DNA of 60,390 nucleotides from Nitrososphaerales archaeon (GCA_030041355.1 JASHNZ010000087.1:1-60390); one strand, 5' to 3'. Shown: positions 1 through 9,142, numbered from the stretch's first letter. Made by a program: numbers and translations. The notes: a model not told the origin generated them from the letters alone.

Positions 1-2
1 TT

Positions 3-65
3 CCCTTTCTTCCGATCATTGGTTATTTCGATATGAAAGGTGCCAGTAGTTTGAGCTATAAATAA
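3..65 (+). CDS. possible C-terminal tail of a gene entering from the left
   Basis: Frame 3 is open from the window edge to a TAA at 63-65 and would give about 20 residues ending in SLSYK. It is followed directly by a T-run, as expected at the end of a transcription unit. The visible part is too short to name a family, and an open frame of this length can occur by chance. Confidence 0.25.
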   Translation, partial: PFLPIIGYFDMKGASSLSYK

Positions 66-74
66 GGTTCATTC

Positions 75-81
75 TTTTTTT
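75..81 (+). terminator. T7 run, possible archaeal terminator
   Basis: Seven consecutive T residues lie ten bases after the TAA of the frame entering from the left. Archaeal RNA polymerase terminates at such T-tracts without needing a hairpin. The assignment rests on position only. Confidence 0.3.
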
Positions 82-136
82 GTTCGCATACTATAGTCTG
101 TATTCTGTTCGGGAGGTAAGTAAGAAAGAAAACGCC

Positions 137-144
137 TTTATAAT
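137..144 (+). promoter_or_regulatory. TATA box of the mini zinc-finger gene
   Basis: The sequence TTTATAAT is centred about 26 bp upstream of the ATG at 166, which is the distance expected for a leaderless archaeal transcript. It supports the reality of the very short gene downstream. Confidence 0.5.
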
Positions 145-165
145 TTGAGCTATTAATCTTGGAGT

Positions 166-306
166 ATGGGCGTTGTAGCTCCAGGCAAGTCATACCGGTG
201 TCCCAAGTGCGGGAGGTCCTTTGCGAGTGAAATGGACTTGAAATATCACGAGTGCACCGGATCTTCTTCAAAACGACGCATTGACGAAGCAACAGGCATT
301 GGATAG
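166..306 (+). CDS. 46-residue C2H2-type zinc-finger mini-protein
   Basis: The short frame reads M-G-V-V-A-P-G-K-S and then YRCPKCGRSFASEMDLKYH followed by E-C, a classical finger core: Cys-x2-Cys, the F and L of the hydrophobic core, and a His-x-Cys pair as the second ligand set. The 20-residue tail is basic then acidic and carries no domain. Archaea, Thaumarchaeota in particular, encode many single-finger proteins of this size that probably bind nucleic acid or protein, but no target can be named. A TATA box 26 bp upstream supports the ATG. The gene is isolated, about 180 bp before the next one. Confidence 0.6.
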   Translation: MGVVAPGKSYRCPKCGRSFASEMDLKYHECTGSSSKRRIDEATGIG

Positions 307-485
307 CACTCTTGGAATAGTGCCTATCAGACCGCAACTCGTAGCGGCTCGCGCTCCTGCGAACTTTCGAGAGAGACGATCAAGCAATTTCTTCTGCTGT
401 AAAGAGGCAATTGGTCCGCTCTGGACAAAATTCGCTGACTCCAACGATGTATTTATTATCCTTAAAGGATAATGTCTCAACAGTC

Positions 486-962
486 ATGAACCGACTGGCT
501 CAGCTCCTTGGAAGCTCTACAAGAGCAAATATTGTCGAGCTTCTGGCGTCAGCTGAGAATCCGTTGAGCGCATACCGGGTGGCTAAAATGTACAACATGA
601 ATGTTGCCAAAGTCTATGTTGAAATGAAGAAACTGGCTAACCTTGGTCTAGTGTCAACGATTACCGGAAGTAGAGGTTTGAAGTATACTCTAATTGATGA
701 AAGTCTTAGATCGCTTGCCTGGAAACTATCCCCGCGGATAGTCGCATATGATGACTGGCGTAGTCCCGAAGCAAAAGCCCAAAGATTCAGAGATGGATTG
801 ATCAAGGTTCCCAAGTTTTCGCTGATGGACGGACCGACCAGAGGACGTAACAGAAAGCCAACATGGATGCCGGGTGAGCTTAATGCTCTCGCGATTCTAG
901 CGCGGAGCAAATTTGACAAGAAATACCGCAGAATCGGGGATCGCGAATATGCTCGGATATGA
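486..962 (+). CDS. winged-helix DNA-binding protein, antitoxin-like partner of the next gene
   Basis: This 158-residue protein starts with an ArsR/MarR-type winged helix (roughly residues 1-75: LLGSSTRANIVELLASAEN, then YRVAKMYNMNVAKVYVEMKK as the recognition region, then a wing near TGSRGLKYTL). The remainder is basic and of unknown fold. I chose the ATG at 486; an in-frame ATG at 447 is the alternative. Its last 14 bases overlap the start of the nucleotidyltransferase gene, so the two are probably translationally coupled. That order, a winged-helix protein then a nucleotidyltransferase, is the layout of AbiEi/AbiEii-like toxin-antitoxin pairs, in which the first protein represses the operon. 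The role is inferred. Confidence 0.65.
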   Translation: MNRLAQLLGSSTRANIVELLASAENPLSAYRVAKMYNMNVAKVYVEMKKLANLGLVSTITGSRGLKYTLIDESLRSLAWKLSPRIVAYDDWRSPEAKAQRFRDGLIKVPKFSLMDGPTRGRNRKPTWMPGELNALAILARSKFDKKYRRIGDREYARI

Positions 963-1512
963 AAAAATAAAGCGCATCATTTTGGAAACCGATGATCCCA
1001 CCGAGCGAAAGATCAGGTTTCTTGCCCTGCTTACCTCTTCTCTTCCCAAAAAAGAACCAAAACCCGTACTAACTGGAGGTTCCGCCGTTGAGATCTATCT
1101 TGATGGCATCCTGAGAACTGGTGACATCGATGTGGTGTACAACGTCGCAGAATTAAAAAAAATCCTGAAAAACTGGCGCTTCAAACTCGGCGGTATTCTT
1201 AGGAGCTACATCAACGAAGAGCTGGGGCTAGCAGTAGATCTTGTCGGAGAGCAGCTAAGCGGTTCGTATGACAAGCTTACCACGATTACGACTGACTACG
1301 GCCCCGTGGTCGTCATAGGCATAGAGGATTTGATCTTGAAGAGACTTGCTTCAGCGAAATTTTGGAAAGTCACAACTGACATGGAACAGTCGTATCTCCT
1401 CGCAAAGTCGCAAGAAACCAAGATTGATTGGGCATACTTAGAAGAAAGAGCTCGAAAAGAAGACATACACGACTACCTGAGCAAGCTGAGAGCTTCCCTA
1501 AAGGGAAAATAG
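949..1512 (+). CDS. nucleotidyltransferase-fold protein (AbiEii / DUF6036-like)
   Basis: This 187-residue protein has a DNA-polymerase-beta-type nucleotidyltransferase core: TGGSAVEIYLDG followed by RTGDIDVVY gives the Gly-Ser helix and the Asp-x-Asp metal pair, and a third acidic position is likely at LAVDLVG. The later ILKRLASAKFW segment matches the helical part of AbiEii/DUF6036 proteins. Such enzymes transfer nucleotides to RNA or protein, and many are toxins. I chose the ATG at 949, within the end of the upstream winged-helix gene. The GS-to-DxD spacing is 13 residues, slightly longer than the usual AbiEii motif, so the exact subfamily is uncertain. Confidence 0.65.
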   Translation: MLGYEKIKRIILETDDPTERKIRFLALLTSSLPKKEPKPVLTGGSAVEIYLDGILRTGDIDVVYNVAELKKILKNWRFKLGGILRSYINEELGLAVDLVGEQLSGSYDKLTTITTDYGPVVVIGIEDLILKRLASAKFWKVTTDMEQSYLLAKSQETKIDWAYLEERARKEDIHDYLSKLRASLKGK

Positions 1513-1585
1513 GTAGGAGGGGTCGCTCAAAGATCGCCTTTTTTGGAGCACCCGATCCAGTAACAAACGAATGAAAATTCTTTTG

Positions 1586-2443
1586 TCATCTACCCTGATC
1601 AATAAAGCCTAACATTATGCCTTTTTGCTTGAGCGTAGAGATCCACGCGATTGTGTTTTTGAACCATTTTTGTTCGTTGCCCAAACCATACTTTTTCTCG
1701 GCTCCTTGAATATCATTCGTTCCGATCAGAAAAGCGCAGGGAGCGTCTCCGAACTTGGTCAGTCTCTCTCTGAGCCAGCCATCATTTCTTGGGCTTGCTA
1801 AAGTGACAGGTGTATTTTCAAATTGTGCCACAGTTGCCCCTTCTAAGGCCGACTCACTTCTTTGCGGATTTCCCCATCCGTACACGGTTTGGAAGAGTTC
1901 GATTTCTTTTTCCAAATTCGTGACTCCTAACACAACCTTTTCGAGACCACTTAATCTACTAGCAGCGGCTTTCCCTTTTTGAGAGATGCTTGATGAAGGT
2001 TTCACCCTGAATTCCCTTAGTGTCTTGTCTTTGATCAGAAATGGCAGAGTGGCACCAGGTGCCTTGTCTCCCGTGAATCCGAGCTGCCATTCGACAAGAA
2101 TTCCGTCAGGACGCTTGCGACTATAATCTTCTGGACCTGTTGCTGTGACTCCGAGTTTTCTTATTCTCGCTACTTCAGATGTAATGTCGTCAACTTGCAC
2201 CGCCCATGCACACGGGCCGCCATCTTCCTCGATGAATTTTGTCCACACTGGAGAGGGACCAGTCTTCATCACAGAAATTAGCTCAATGTACGAACCATCA
2301 TCAAAACCAAGTAACGACATGTGCGTGACCCCGTTGGAATGGGGGCCGCCATAATCAGTTTTCATGCCGAGATTTTCAAATTCAGCTTCCAATTCTCTAA
2401 GATTTGACCCGGCTATTGTCACGTGGTCTATTTTCATTTTCAT
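1586..2443 (-). CDS. VOC / glyoxalase-3-like protein
   Basis: The protein has 285 residues. The N-terminus (MKIDHVTIAGSNLRELEAEF) is a typical vicinal-oxygen-chelate opening with the first metal-ligand His, and a second VOC repeat begins near LEKVVLGVTNLEKEIELF. The pattern NGVTHMSLLGFDDGSYIELI matches the glyoxalase-like domain type 3. Enzymes of this fold are metal-dependent lyases, isomerases or dioxygenases. The gene lies downstream of, and on the same strand as, the CocE-type hydrolase with an 88-bp gap, so co-transcription in the catabolic block is plausible. The substrate is not predictable. Confidence 0.7.
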   Translation of the reverse strand: MKMKIDHVTIAGSNLRELEAEFENLGMKTDYGGPHSNGVTHMSLLGFDDGSYIELISVMKTGPSPVWTKFIEEDGGPCAWAVQVDDITSEVARIRKLGVTATGPEDYSRKRPDGILVEWQLGFTGDKAPGATLPFLIKDKTLREFRVKPSSSISQKGKAAASRLSGLEKVVLGVTNLEKEIELFQTVYGWGNPQRSESALEGATVAQFENTPVTLASPRNDGWLRERLTKFGDAPCAFLIGTNDIQGAEKKYGLGNEQKWFKNTIAWISTLKQKGIMLGFIDQGR

Positions 2444-2531
2444 TAATCAAAACTATAACTCATTTTTGTTAAGTCTTTTCCATCCATAGTTGCATACCAG
2501 TGAGAGACAAAGATTTGCCCGGGCCAACATT

Positions 2532-4238
2532 TTAATTTGGCACAATTGGAAGCACGATGTGTGAGCTGTACTCAGAATCATGGTAAAGCTTCTGATGCGC
2601 TACAACAGTTTCAGAATCAGATCCAAATTTGTGCCCTGTGTTGGGGTTACGATCGTACTTCGGGAACGAGCTACTCGACACATCCACCCTAATTTGATGA
2701 TCTTTTAAGAAAACATTGCTTGTTATCCAAAGATCGACATTGAATTCGTAGATCCTTCCGGGAGAGAGAAGCTTTGGTCTTTCTAGCGATTCACGGTATC
2801 TGCCCCTGATTATCCCCTCGGTCAGATGCATAGAGTATCCGTTGGGGAATTCGTCAGTGAGTTGAACCCAAAAGTCAGTGTCCCTTGCAGATGTTGAGCA
2901 AAACAGTTTAGCGGTGATTCTGCCTGAGACTTCCAAAGACGCACCAAGTTTTGGTGTGCTGTATACTAACACATCCTCTCTTCTTTCCACAGGCCTCTGG
3001 TCGTAAGGGCCTTCGGCAGCACTGAAAGAGTCGTCGTAGATGTTAGGACAAGGATTCATGGGATCATATTCAAAATGGTCAGGGGTTTCGTTGTTAATCG
3101 GTTTTGTGGTACTCAGCGTGCCATCTCCAGTTGATGTATTTGCCTTTCCATTACTGTGAAAGAAATATTCCTGATGTTTCGCTCGCTTCGGTGGCCATTC
3201 ATTTTCTTTTCTCCAGATGTTTTTGCCCATTACAAAAATGTCAACTGGCGGTTCATCGCATATTCCGTTATTCGATCCTTTGAGCCAATAATCAAACCAC
3301 TTTAGTTTTAGATCCCTCAGGTCGATGAGCGAAGATTCTCCGAAATCAATCTTGCCAAAGCGTCTTGACGCATTGACATGATGTTGCCATGGACCGATGA
3401 TCAATTTCTGAGGCGACCTAGATTTTTTGCCATTTGTCATTCCGACATAATTTAGATGTGTTCCAATTAGATCATCATCATACCAGCCGGAGATGTGCAT
3501 TACGGGAACGTCGATTCTGTCAAAGTTGTTCTCGTAGAACGTACTTTTCCAATATGCGTCGGCGGAAGGATGTTTGATCCACTGTTGCCAGAATTCAGAT
3601 CTTCTCCCAAATGCCTGATCCATCGTTTTCAACGGCAGGTGATCGTACAGTTTCGTTAAATTATCGTAGATCTTTAGGCTAGTATTCTTTTTGCCTTCGA
3701 CAAACGCCATCCACTGAGCCATCCAGAGCACTAAAGCTCCGTTTTGGAAAGGCACGTTGATTATAGGATCTGGAAGAGCAACAGTGCAAATCATCGCTTT
3801 AAGATGAGGCGGTTTTAGTGTTGCGGTGGCCCATTGGTTCCATGCAGAATAAGAAGCTCCTATGGTTCCAATTTTGCCATTGGACCATTGCTGCCTTGCA
3901 CACCATTCTTGGGTATCGTAGCCATCTTGCGCGTCGTCGCGAAAAGGATGATACTTTCCTTCAGATCCGTTCTTTCCTCTGCAATCCTGAATGACATAAG
4001 CGTAGCCTTTACTCGCAAAAAATCTAGCTTCGTCAGAAAAGACTTTTTGGAAGCCTTCAACCGTACTGTAAGGAGTTCTCATGATTATAGTTGGAAATCG
4101 TCCTTTGTAATCGGGGAAGTAGAGATCGGAAGATAGTCTTGTGCCATCTCGCATCTTCTGCTTGATCTCCAGCTCTAGCCTGACAGCATTGGAGCTATCG
4201 GTTTCTTTCTTTCTTGATCTTGAAGACAAATTGTTCAA
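2532..4238 (-). CDS. CocE/NonD-family serine hydrolase (X-Pro dipeptidyl-peptidase S15 type)
   Basis: This 568-residue protein has the full family architecture: an N-terminal alpha/beta-hydrolase domain with the nucleophile elbow GTIGASYSAW (Ser near residue 129), the preceding QDCRGKNGSEGKYHPF signature, a catalytic-Asp region at HISGWYDDD, a His region at IGPWQHHVN, and a C-terminal jelly-roll domain (about residues 330-568). Members hydrolyse acyl esters or amides such as cocaine, glutaryl-7-ACA and Xaa-Pro peptides. No signal peptide is visible, so it is probably cytoplasmic. It is divergent from the M24 peptidase gene across about 110 bp. Confidence 0.85.
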   Translation of the reverse strand: MNNLSSRSRKKETDSSNAVRLELEIKQKMRDGTRLSSDLYFPDYKGRFPTIIMRTPYSTVEGFQKVFSDEARFFASKGYAYVIQDCRGKNGSEGKYHPFRDDAQDGYDTQEWCARQQWSNGKIGTIGASYSAWNQWATATLKPPHLKAMICTVALPDPIINVPFQNGALVLWMAQWMAFVEGKKNTSLKIYDNLTKLYDHLPLKTMDQAFGRRSEFWQQWIKHPSADAYWKSTFYENNFDRIDVPVMHISGWYDDDLIGTHLNYVGMTNGKKSRSPQKLIIGPWQHHVNASRRFGKIDFGESSLIDLRDLKLKWFDYWLKGSNNGICDEPPVDIFVMGKNIWRKENEWPPKRAKHQEYFFHSNGKANTSTGDGTLSTTKPINNETPDHFEYDPMNPCPNIYDDSFSAAEGPYDQRPVERREDVLVYSTPKLGASLEVSGRITAKLFCSTSARDTDFWVQLTDEFPNGYSMHLTEGIIRGRYRESLERPKLLSPGRIYEFNVDLWITSNVFLKDHQIRVDVSSSSFPKYDRNPNTGHKFGSDSETVVAHQKLYHDSEYSSHIVLPIVPN

Positions 4239-4350
4239 CTCTACATTATCAAAAGGATGAATTGATCGAGGTACGATTTCGGCATATAATATCTACTGCA
4301 TTAGCTTCCCACAAGCTTCTTTACATTCAGCTAATTCTTAGCTTGGTCGT

Positions 4351-5544
4351 ATGACGTATCTCTCTCAGGTACCATATGGCTGGGAAATCAGGAAAAAATA
4401 CGTCGATCTTCCATTCCCGGTCTCAGAATATGAATCCAGACTAGAAAGGATCAGAAAGTCGATGGAAAGCAATGACCTCGACTGCCTTCTGATCTTCGGT
4501 GATTCTGGAGACCCGGGAGACCTAGTTTACGTCTCGAATTTCATTCCATTCGGGCGAGCTGCAATTATTATTCGAAAGAGTGCCCAGCCGATCCTAATCA
4601 CTGACGCAATTCTTCATGGCGAGCCAATCAATTCCTACGCTTGGATGACCTGGATCAAGGAATTTGTCGCTGTTAAGCACAACGACGAAGAGTTCGCTGC
4701 CGTGCTATCCAAGGCCCTGATTCGAGAGAAACCAAACAAAATAGGAATCGTAGGAATTGACAATTTGCCATTCCCAATCTGGGAAAAACTCAGAAGCTGT
4801 TTACGATTTTCATGGGTGGATTTTTGGTTCGAATTTACCAGAATTAAGAGCATCCGAAGCAATTTGGAGGTCAAGTTATGCAGGGAGGTCGGATTAATTA
4901 CTGCTGAATCGATGAAGTCAGCCGTCGAATCCATAGAAGAAGGAAGAAGAGAGAATGAGATTGCGAGTAAAGCTCTGAGAACCATGTTGGAGCTAGGTGC
5001 GCATGATAGGAGCTTCCAGACTATCGTGAACTCGGGGCCCAAGGCTGGATTGAAACATAGCTATCCCACGGACAGGAAAATAAAGCGGGGAGACCTCGTG
5101 TACCTTGACATGGGAGCGATGAAATTTGGCTATCAGGCTGATATGTCTCGCAGTGTTGTCGTTGGAGGAGCGAATTCTGAACAAAGAGCTGTGTTGGATG
5201 TGGTCCTCAATGCTTACAATGTCCTTACAAAAATGATGCGTCCAGGCGTCAAGACCTCAGAGCTTGCAAATACTGCAAATAGGCTCGAGAAGGAGTCGAA
5301 CCTCCGATCAAAATATGGAAATCTGATGTATCTTGGATTGATAGTCCATCATGCGATAGCTACTTCTTTTATCGAACTACCATCACTAGGACTTCCGGAT
5401 ACCGTTCTTCAAAAGAACATGTCTTTTGCCTTTGAGCCTATGGCTCACATCCTAGATTTTGGTACGGCGGTCATTGAGGATACTCTGCTTATAACTGACG
5501 ACGGTGAGGAGTCTCTAACTCCGTTCGAGATCGTACATTGGTGA
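4351..5544 (+). CDS. M24-family metallopeptidase with creatinase N-domain (Xaa-Pro dipeptidase/aminopeptidase P-like)
   Basis: The first about 165 residues form a creatinase-like N-domain and the rest the pita-bread fold. The dinuclear metal ligands appear intact: Asp253 (YLDMGA), Asp264 (YQADMSRS), a His at 333/334 (VHHAIA), Glu362 (FAFEPMAH) and Glu376 (VIEDTLL), preceded by the substrate-side His near 236. Creatinase and related non-metal hydrolases lose these ligands, so a metal-dependent Xaa-Pro peptidase activity is favoured. The 397-residue length is normal. In context it could complete peptide or cyclic-amide breakdown. Confidence 0.82.
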   Translation: MTYLSQVPYGWEIRKKYVDLPFPVSEYESRLERIRKSMESNDLDCLLIFGDSGDPGDLVYVSNFIPFGRAAIIIRKSAQPILITDAILHGEPINSYAWMTWIKEFVAVKHNDEEFAAVLSKALIREKPNKIGIVGIDNLPFPIWEKLRSCLRFSWVDFWFEFTRIKSIRSNLEVKLCREVGLITAESMKSAVESIEEGRRENEIASKALRTMLELGAHDRSFQTIVNSGPKAGLKHSYPTDRKIKRGDLVYLDMGAMKFGYQADMSRSVVVGGANSEQRAVLDVVLNAYNVLTKMMRPGVKTSELANTANRLEKESNLRSKYGNLMYLGLIVHHAIATSFIELPSLGLPDTVLQKNMSFAFEPMAHILDFGTAVIEDTLLITDDGEESLTPFEIVHW

Positions 5545-5561
5545 TGCTGAAACAAACTGAT

Positions 5562-6284
5562 CTATGACCGTTTCTGAGCAAATTCACCGACTCCTTTGAG
5601 AGCTTTTTCAATCTCGCTTTCGCTGAGGACGAGGGCGAAGCCACGCCTTAGTGTCTTGAGCTCAGCATCCTGGATCTGGGGATCATCTGTCGAATTAATG
5701 TCGGAGCCGAAAACCACCTTGTAACCTCTGGCGTGAGCGTCCCGCGCAGTCGTCCCGCAACAATAGTTTGTCATCGTGCCACATATTACTACCGTATCTA
5801 CTTCAAGATTCTTTAGGATATATTCAAGGGAAGTGTTGGTGAAGGCCCCGTAGCTTGGTTTAGCTATGATGAAATCCTTGCCATATTCCGGCTTGATCAT
5901 TTCATCTATGCTCTCTCTTGTAAATAGAGGGGGGCCATCGTAATCCTCAAGTTTGTCAATTGGGGTCCATCCATTTCTAAAGTATGGATTCGCATCTGCG
6001 AAAGTACTATGCATCGAGTAGCAAGTATAGATAATTGGGACTTGTAATGATCTACAAACATTAATCAGTTGCCTTACTTTGGGAAGCTGGGCCGTAGCAT
6101 CTGGAATCCACGCCGGGCAATATCTTGGCTTTGTGAACTCCTCGATCAAGTCAACAACAATCAAAGCAGTCTTTGCGTAGTCGATCTTGAAACTCGCGAT
6201 GCCTCCTTCATAGTCGCGTCGAGCTTTTGTTAGAAGATATTCCTCTGTAAACTCGCCTGATTTCTTTTTGGAATCTTGTAGCAT
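5562..6284 (-). CDS. isochorismatase-family cysteine hydrolase (RutB / carbamoylsarcosine-amidase-like)
   Basis: The Asp-Lys-Cys triad is visible: Asp45 in TALIVVDLIEEF, Lys142 in FIIAKPSYGAF and Cys175 in ICGTMTNYCCGTTARDAHARG, whose TNxC block resembles ureidoacrylate hydrolase (RutB). The family hydrolyses amides such as ureidoacrylate, nicotinamide and N-carbamoylsarcosine. The gene lies 95 bp downstream of an LLM oxidoreductase on the same strand, a pairing reminiscent of RutA-RutB in pyrimidine-ring degradation. Its 240 residues are a normal length. The actual substrate is unknown. Confidence 0.82.
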   Translation of the reverse strand: MLQDSKKKSGEFTEEYLLTKARRDYEGGIASFKIDYAKTALIVVDLIEEFTKPRYCPAWIPDATAQLPKVRQLINVCRSLQVPIIYTCYSMHSTFADANPYFRNGWTPIDKLEDYDGPPLFTRESIDEMIKPEYGKDFIIAKPSYGAFTNTSLEYILKNLEVDTVVICGTMTNYCCGTTARDAHARGYKVVFGSDINSTDDPQIQDAELKTLRRGFALVLSESEIEKALKGVGEFAQKRS

Positions 6285-6379
6285 CCTTGGATTATTCTCC
6301 TAAACCTTATGTGCAATTAGATCTAGGCGCTTTCGCATCCGAGCCCTTCGATCCCTTTCTACCTAGTTTCGCTTGCCTA

Positions 6380-7378
6380 TCATTGATACGATGGTAGAAT
6401 CTCATTGAATCTCTTCAACTGTTCCATTTGATCCCAAGCCACAAAACGGATATTGAAATCTTGCACTCCTGCCCGGATGAAACCTTCTAACTTCTTTGTT
6501 ATGTCGCTTAAATCGCCGAAAGCTACCCATTTGTCCAAAATGCCTGAAGGATCTTCTCTGTAATATTTCTGAAGGAAATCTTTTGACTCTTCAGCTGCAT
6601 GTTGTTTATCTTTGTCAACGTTCACGTTGTAGTACAAAGAGGTCTTGAATTCGGATTGGCTTTTTCCATGCTTCTTTACATAAACCAAAACTTTGTCCAA
6701 GTCTTCTCTGTACTCTTCAGGAGTTACCATGGTCGTCATCCACCCATCTGAATATTTTCCGACACGTTCAAAGTTAGCTTCAATATTTCCGGGCGCGCCC
6801 TCTAGCTCACCTGTTGATCTGGGATTGGATGCGATCCAAATCGGAACATCTTTTTGAGCCGGTTTGGGCTGGACGGTTACTTCCTTGAACTTGAAGATTT
6901 TACCATCGTAACTCACATTGTCTTCTTTCCAGACTTTTCTCAGAATTTCGATTCCCTCTTCAATTCTTGGGATCTTCTCCTTAGGAGAGATTCCAAAGGC
7001 ATCGTACTCGTTTCTATAGATTCGTCCATGTTGCGTAGGCGTTCCTTGGCAAACGACAAGAATTGTTCTTCCGCCTGATAACTGGTCGAGGGTAGCCCAT
7101 TGGTATGCCAATAATATTGGGTGCCTTAATGGAAAACTGGCGAAACAAGACGTCCCAAGTTTCAGTCTCCCCGTGACTCCAGCTACAGCGGATAAAACTG
7201 CTATTGAGTCTAATCTCGGTTTTGCAAGGATACTGTCCCCCGCCCAAACTCCATCGTAGCCAAACTCTTCGGCCATCTTGCTGAGCTCAATGATGTCTTT
7301 CTTCGGATCAGCGCCAGAGAAGAGAACACCCCTCGTGGGTAGCACTATGCCAAAAGTAATCTTAGCCATATTTTCCAT
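6380..7378 (-). CDS. LLM-class (luciferase-like) flavin/F420-dependent oxidoreductase
   Basis: This 332-residue TIM-barrel protein has the hallmark opening ITFGIVLPTRG, a YDGVWAGDSI strand, LKLGTSCFASFPLRHPILLAYQ and VTVQPKPAQKDVPIWIASN. Such enzymes use FMN or coenzyme F420 to oxidise or monooxygenate organic substrates. It starts at MENMAKIT, or three residues later at the second Met. It is paralogous to the gene at 9385 (shared LPTRG, GDS.LAKPR, HPI.LA.Q.ATLD blocks). It is divergent from the APC permease and probably co-transcribed with the cysteine hydrolase downstream. Confidence 0.85.
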   Translation of the reverse strand: MENMAKITFGIVLPTRGVLFSGADPKKDIIELSKMAEEFGYDGVWAGDSILAKPRLDSIAVLSAVAGVTGRLKLGTSCFASFPLRHPILLAYQWATLDQLSGGRTILVVCQGTPTQHGRIYRNEYDAFGISPKEKIPRIEEGIEILRKVWKEDNVSYDGKIFKFKEVTVQPKPAQKDVPIWIASNPRSTGELEGAPGNIEANFERVGKYSDGWMTTMVTPEEYREDLDKVLVYVKKHGKSQSEFKTSLYYNVNVDKDKQHAAEESKDFLQKYYREDPSGILDKWVAFGDLSDITKKLEGFIRAGVQDFNIRFVAWDQMEQLKRFNEILPSYQ

Positions 7379-7472
7379 TTTTTAGGAAAGCTATGATAAG
7401 TGTTCTGAAATGAAAAGAGAAAGTATTATGCTTCGCACAATTCGATTTTTATGCGATAATTTCTGGCAACCT

Positions 7473-7480
7473 TCATATAT
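7473..7480 (+). promoter_or_regulatory. TATA box for the APC permease
   Basis: TCATATAT is centred about 40 bp before the ATG at 7517, which would put transcription start near 7503 with a short leader. This is an archaeal-style promoter in the divergent intergenic region. Confidence 0.4.
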
Positions 7481-7516
7481 TGGAAATCTGGGCAGAAAAA
7501 GTCTGAATTAGTCTAA

Positions 7517-9142
7517 ATGGCGAAGTCAGAAGCGAGCCAACAAAAGACCCCGGTTTTCGTGCGAGACGCGACCGGACTTACCAAGCAGATCTCAGGCCTC
7601 GATGCGCTTGGCATGGTTTTGTCTGCGATGGGATTGCTTTATGTTTTCAATGCCGTTGCTCTCTTTCCAGCAATATATCCAGCCGCGAATCCAATTGTGA
7701 CCACCTTCGTTGGTTTATTGCTGATTCTTCCATTTGCAGGGATGTACATCCTGCTCTCTCTTGGTATGCCGAGAGCCGGTGGAGATTACGTGTGGGTGAG
7801 CAGAGTTTTCCATCCAAGTTCAGGTTTCATCATTAATTTCACCATAACAGTTCTATCACTTTCTTTCATTGGGTCTGTCGCGCCATGGATCACTCAATGG
7901 GCTATCTCGCCGATGTTTTATGATCTTTATCTTGTTAATCACAACGCAAGTTATCTGAGTCTCGCTATGTATCTTTCAGGAGATACTCCGACCTTATTGT
8001 TGTCGATTTTTTTCATTCTTGTCGCAGGAGTAATAGCAATCGTGAGTTCAAAACTTGCTTCAAGAATTGTACGTTATTGGACTTTCCTCGCGTTAATAAT
8101 TGGGGCGGTATTCGTGGTTGTGGCACTTTCTGCGGGGCAATCAACCTTTGCAAGTAACTTTAACAGCTACTCGGGCTCCAACCTGACATACGACCAAATA
8201 ATAAGTGCGGGACAAAGCATAGGAGCATACAACGGTATACCTTCGGTCTTCTCGTTTGCAACACTGTACGCCGGTGCACTTGGTCTTCTTGGCTATCTTG
8301 GGTTCTTCTACTCCGCTTATTTCTCAAGTGAGATAAGACAGAATCGTCGATCCCAAATTCTCGCGCAGTTTGGTGGATGTGTAATTTTTGGTGTTTTCGT
8401 GACACTAATTTTCGTCGCCGAATACCTTGGAGAAGGGCCTAAATTTGTTCAATCGATAGCCCTGCTCTGGTACAACGGTTCTGTAAAATTTCCATTCTTT
8501 TTTCCTCCGATGGGATCAACGCTTTCCGTATTCTGGACGCAGAATCCAGCTTTAATTATACTATTCAACTTGGCATTTGCTATGACGATATTGGCAATGG
8601 ACATCTCTATTCTTTTCACAATGAGCAGAAGTCTATTCGCTTGGTCCTTTGACAGGCTTCTCCCAAGTACGTTCGCAAGTGTCAACAACAGAACAGGAAC
8701 TCCGCTTAACGCAATACTTGTGCTGACTGGCGTCGCAGTGGTTTACGCATATCTTGCGATATACGTGTACGGTTTGTTAGCCTCTGTATTCTCTTACGGA
8801 ACCGCAGGAATTTTCATAGCTTTTCTGTTTGTTTCGCTCGCTGCGATATTCTATCCTTACAGAAGGAAAGACATCTTCAGTCTGTCTGAGCCTGCGGCGA
8901 AAATGAAAATAGGTGGTATACCCTTGGTATCAATTTTAGGTGGTATTTCATTTGTGCTATCTATAGTGATCGTGTATGCCATAATACTACCTTCAATAGG
9001 GGTAGGATTCGGGGCGATCCTTTTGGAAGGTATAATTCCGACTTTCATAATTGGCGGCGTGATCTATGGCATTGTCTTTTTCGTTAGAAGAAGACAAGGC
9101 ATTGACCTTTCTCTTGTAGGTAAGGAAATTCCTCCAGAGTAA
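7517..9142 (+). CDS. APC-superfamily amino acid/amine permease
   Basis: The 541-residue protein is almost entirely hydrophobic with about 12-14 membrane spans. It has the APC-type first segment (ISGLDALGMVLSAMGLLYVF) and the LGMPRAGGDYVWVSRVFHP motif after TM2, where the 'PRAGGDYVWVSR' block is characteristic of this superfamily. It should import an amino acid, amine or related nitrogenous compound by proton or sodium symport. Flanked on both sides by LLM oxidoreductases, it probably supplies their pathway with substrate; the substrate itself cannot be read from sequence. Confidence 0.85.
   Translation: MAKSEASQQKTPVFVRDATGLTKQISGLDALGMVLSAMGLLYVFNAVALFPAIYPAANPIVTTFVGLLLILPFAGMYILLSLGMPRAGGDYVWVSRVFHPSSGFIINFTITVLSLSFIGSVAPWITQWAISPMFYDLYLVNHNASYLSLAMYLSGDTPTLLLSIFFILVAGVIAIVSSKLASRIVRYWTFLALIIGAVFVVVALSAGQSTFASNFNSYSGSNLTYDQIISAGQSIGAYNGIPSVFSFATLYAGALGLLGYLGFFYSAYFSSEIRQNRRSQILAQFGGCVIFGVFVTLIFVAEYLGEGPKFVQSIALLWYNGSVKFPFFFPPMGSTLSVFWTQNPALIILFNLAFAMTILAMDISILFTMSRSLFAWSFDRLLPSTFASVNNRTGTPLNAILVLTGVAVVYAYLAIYVYGLLASVFSYGTAGIFIAFLFVSLAAIFYPYRRKDIFSLSEPAAKMKIGGIPLVSILGGISFVLSIVIVYAIILPSIGVGFGAILLEGIIPTFIIGGVIYGIVFFVRRRQGIDLSLVGKEIPPE

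Noticed and set aside
4351..5544. Creatinase as the identity of the M24-family gene
   Set aside because: The five metal ligands of true peptidases are present, whereas creatinase lacks them.
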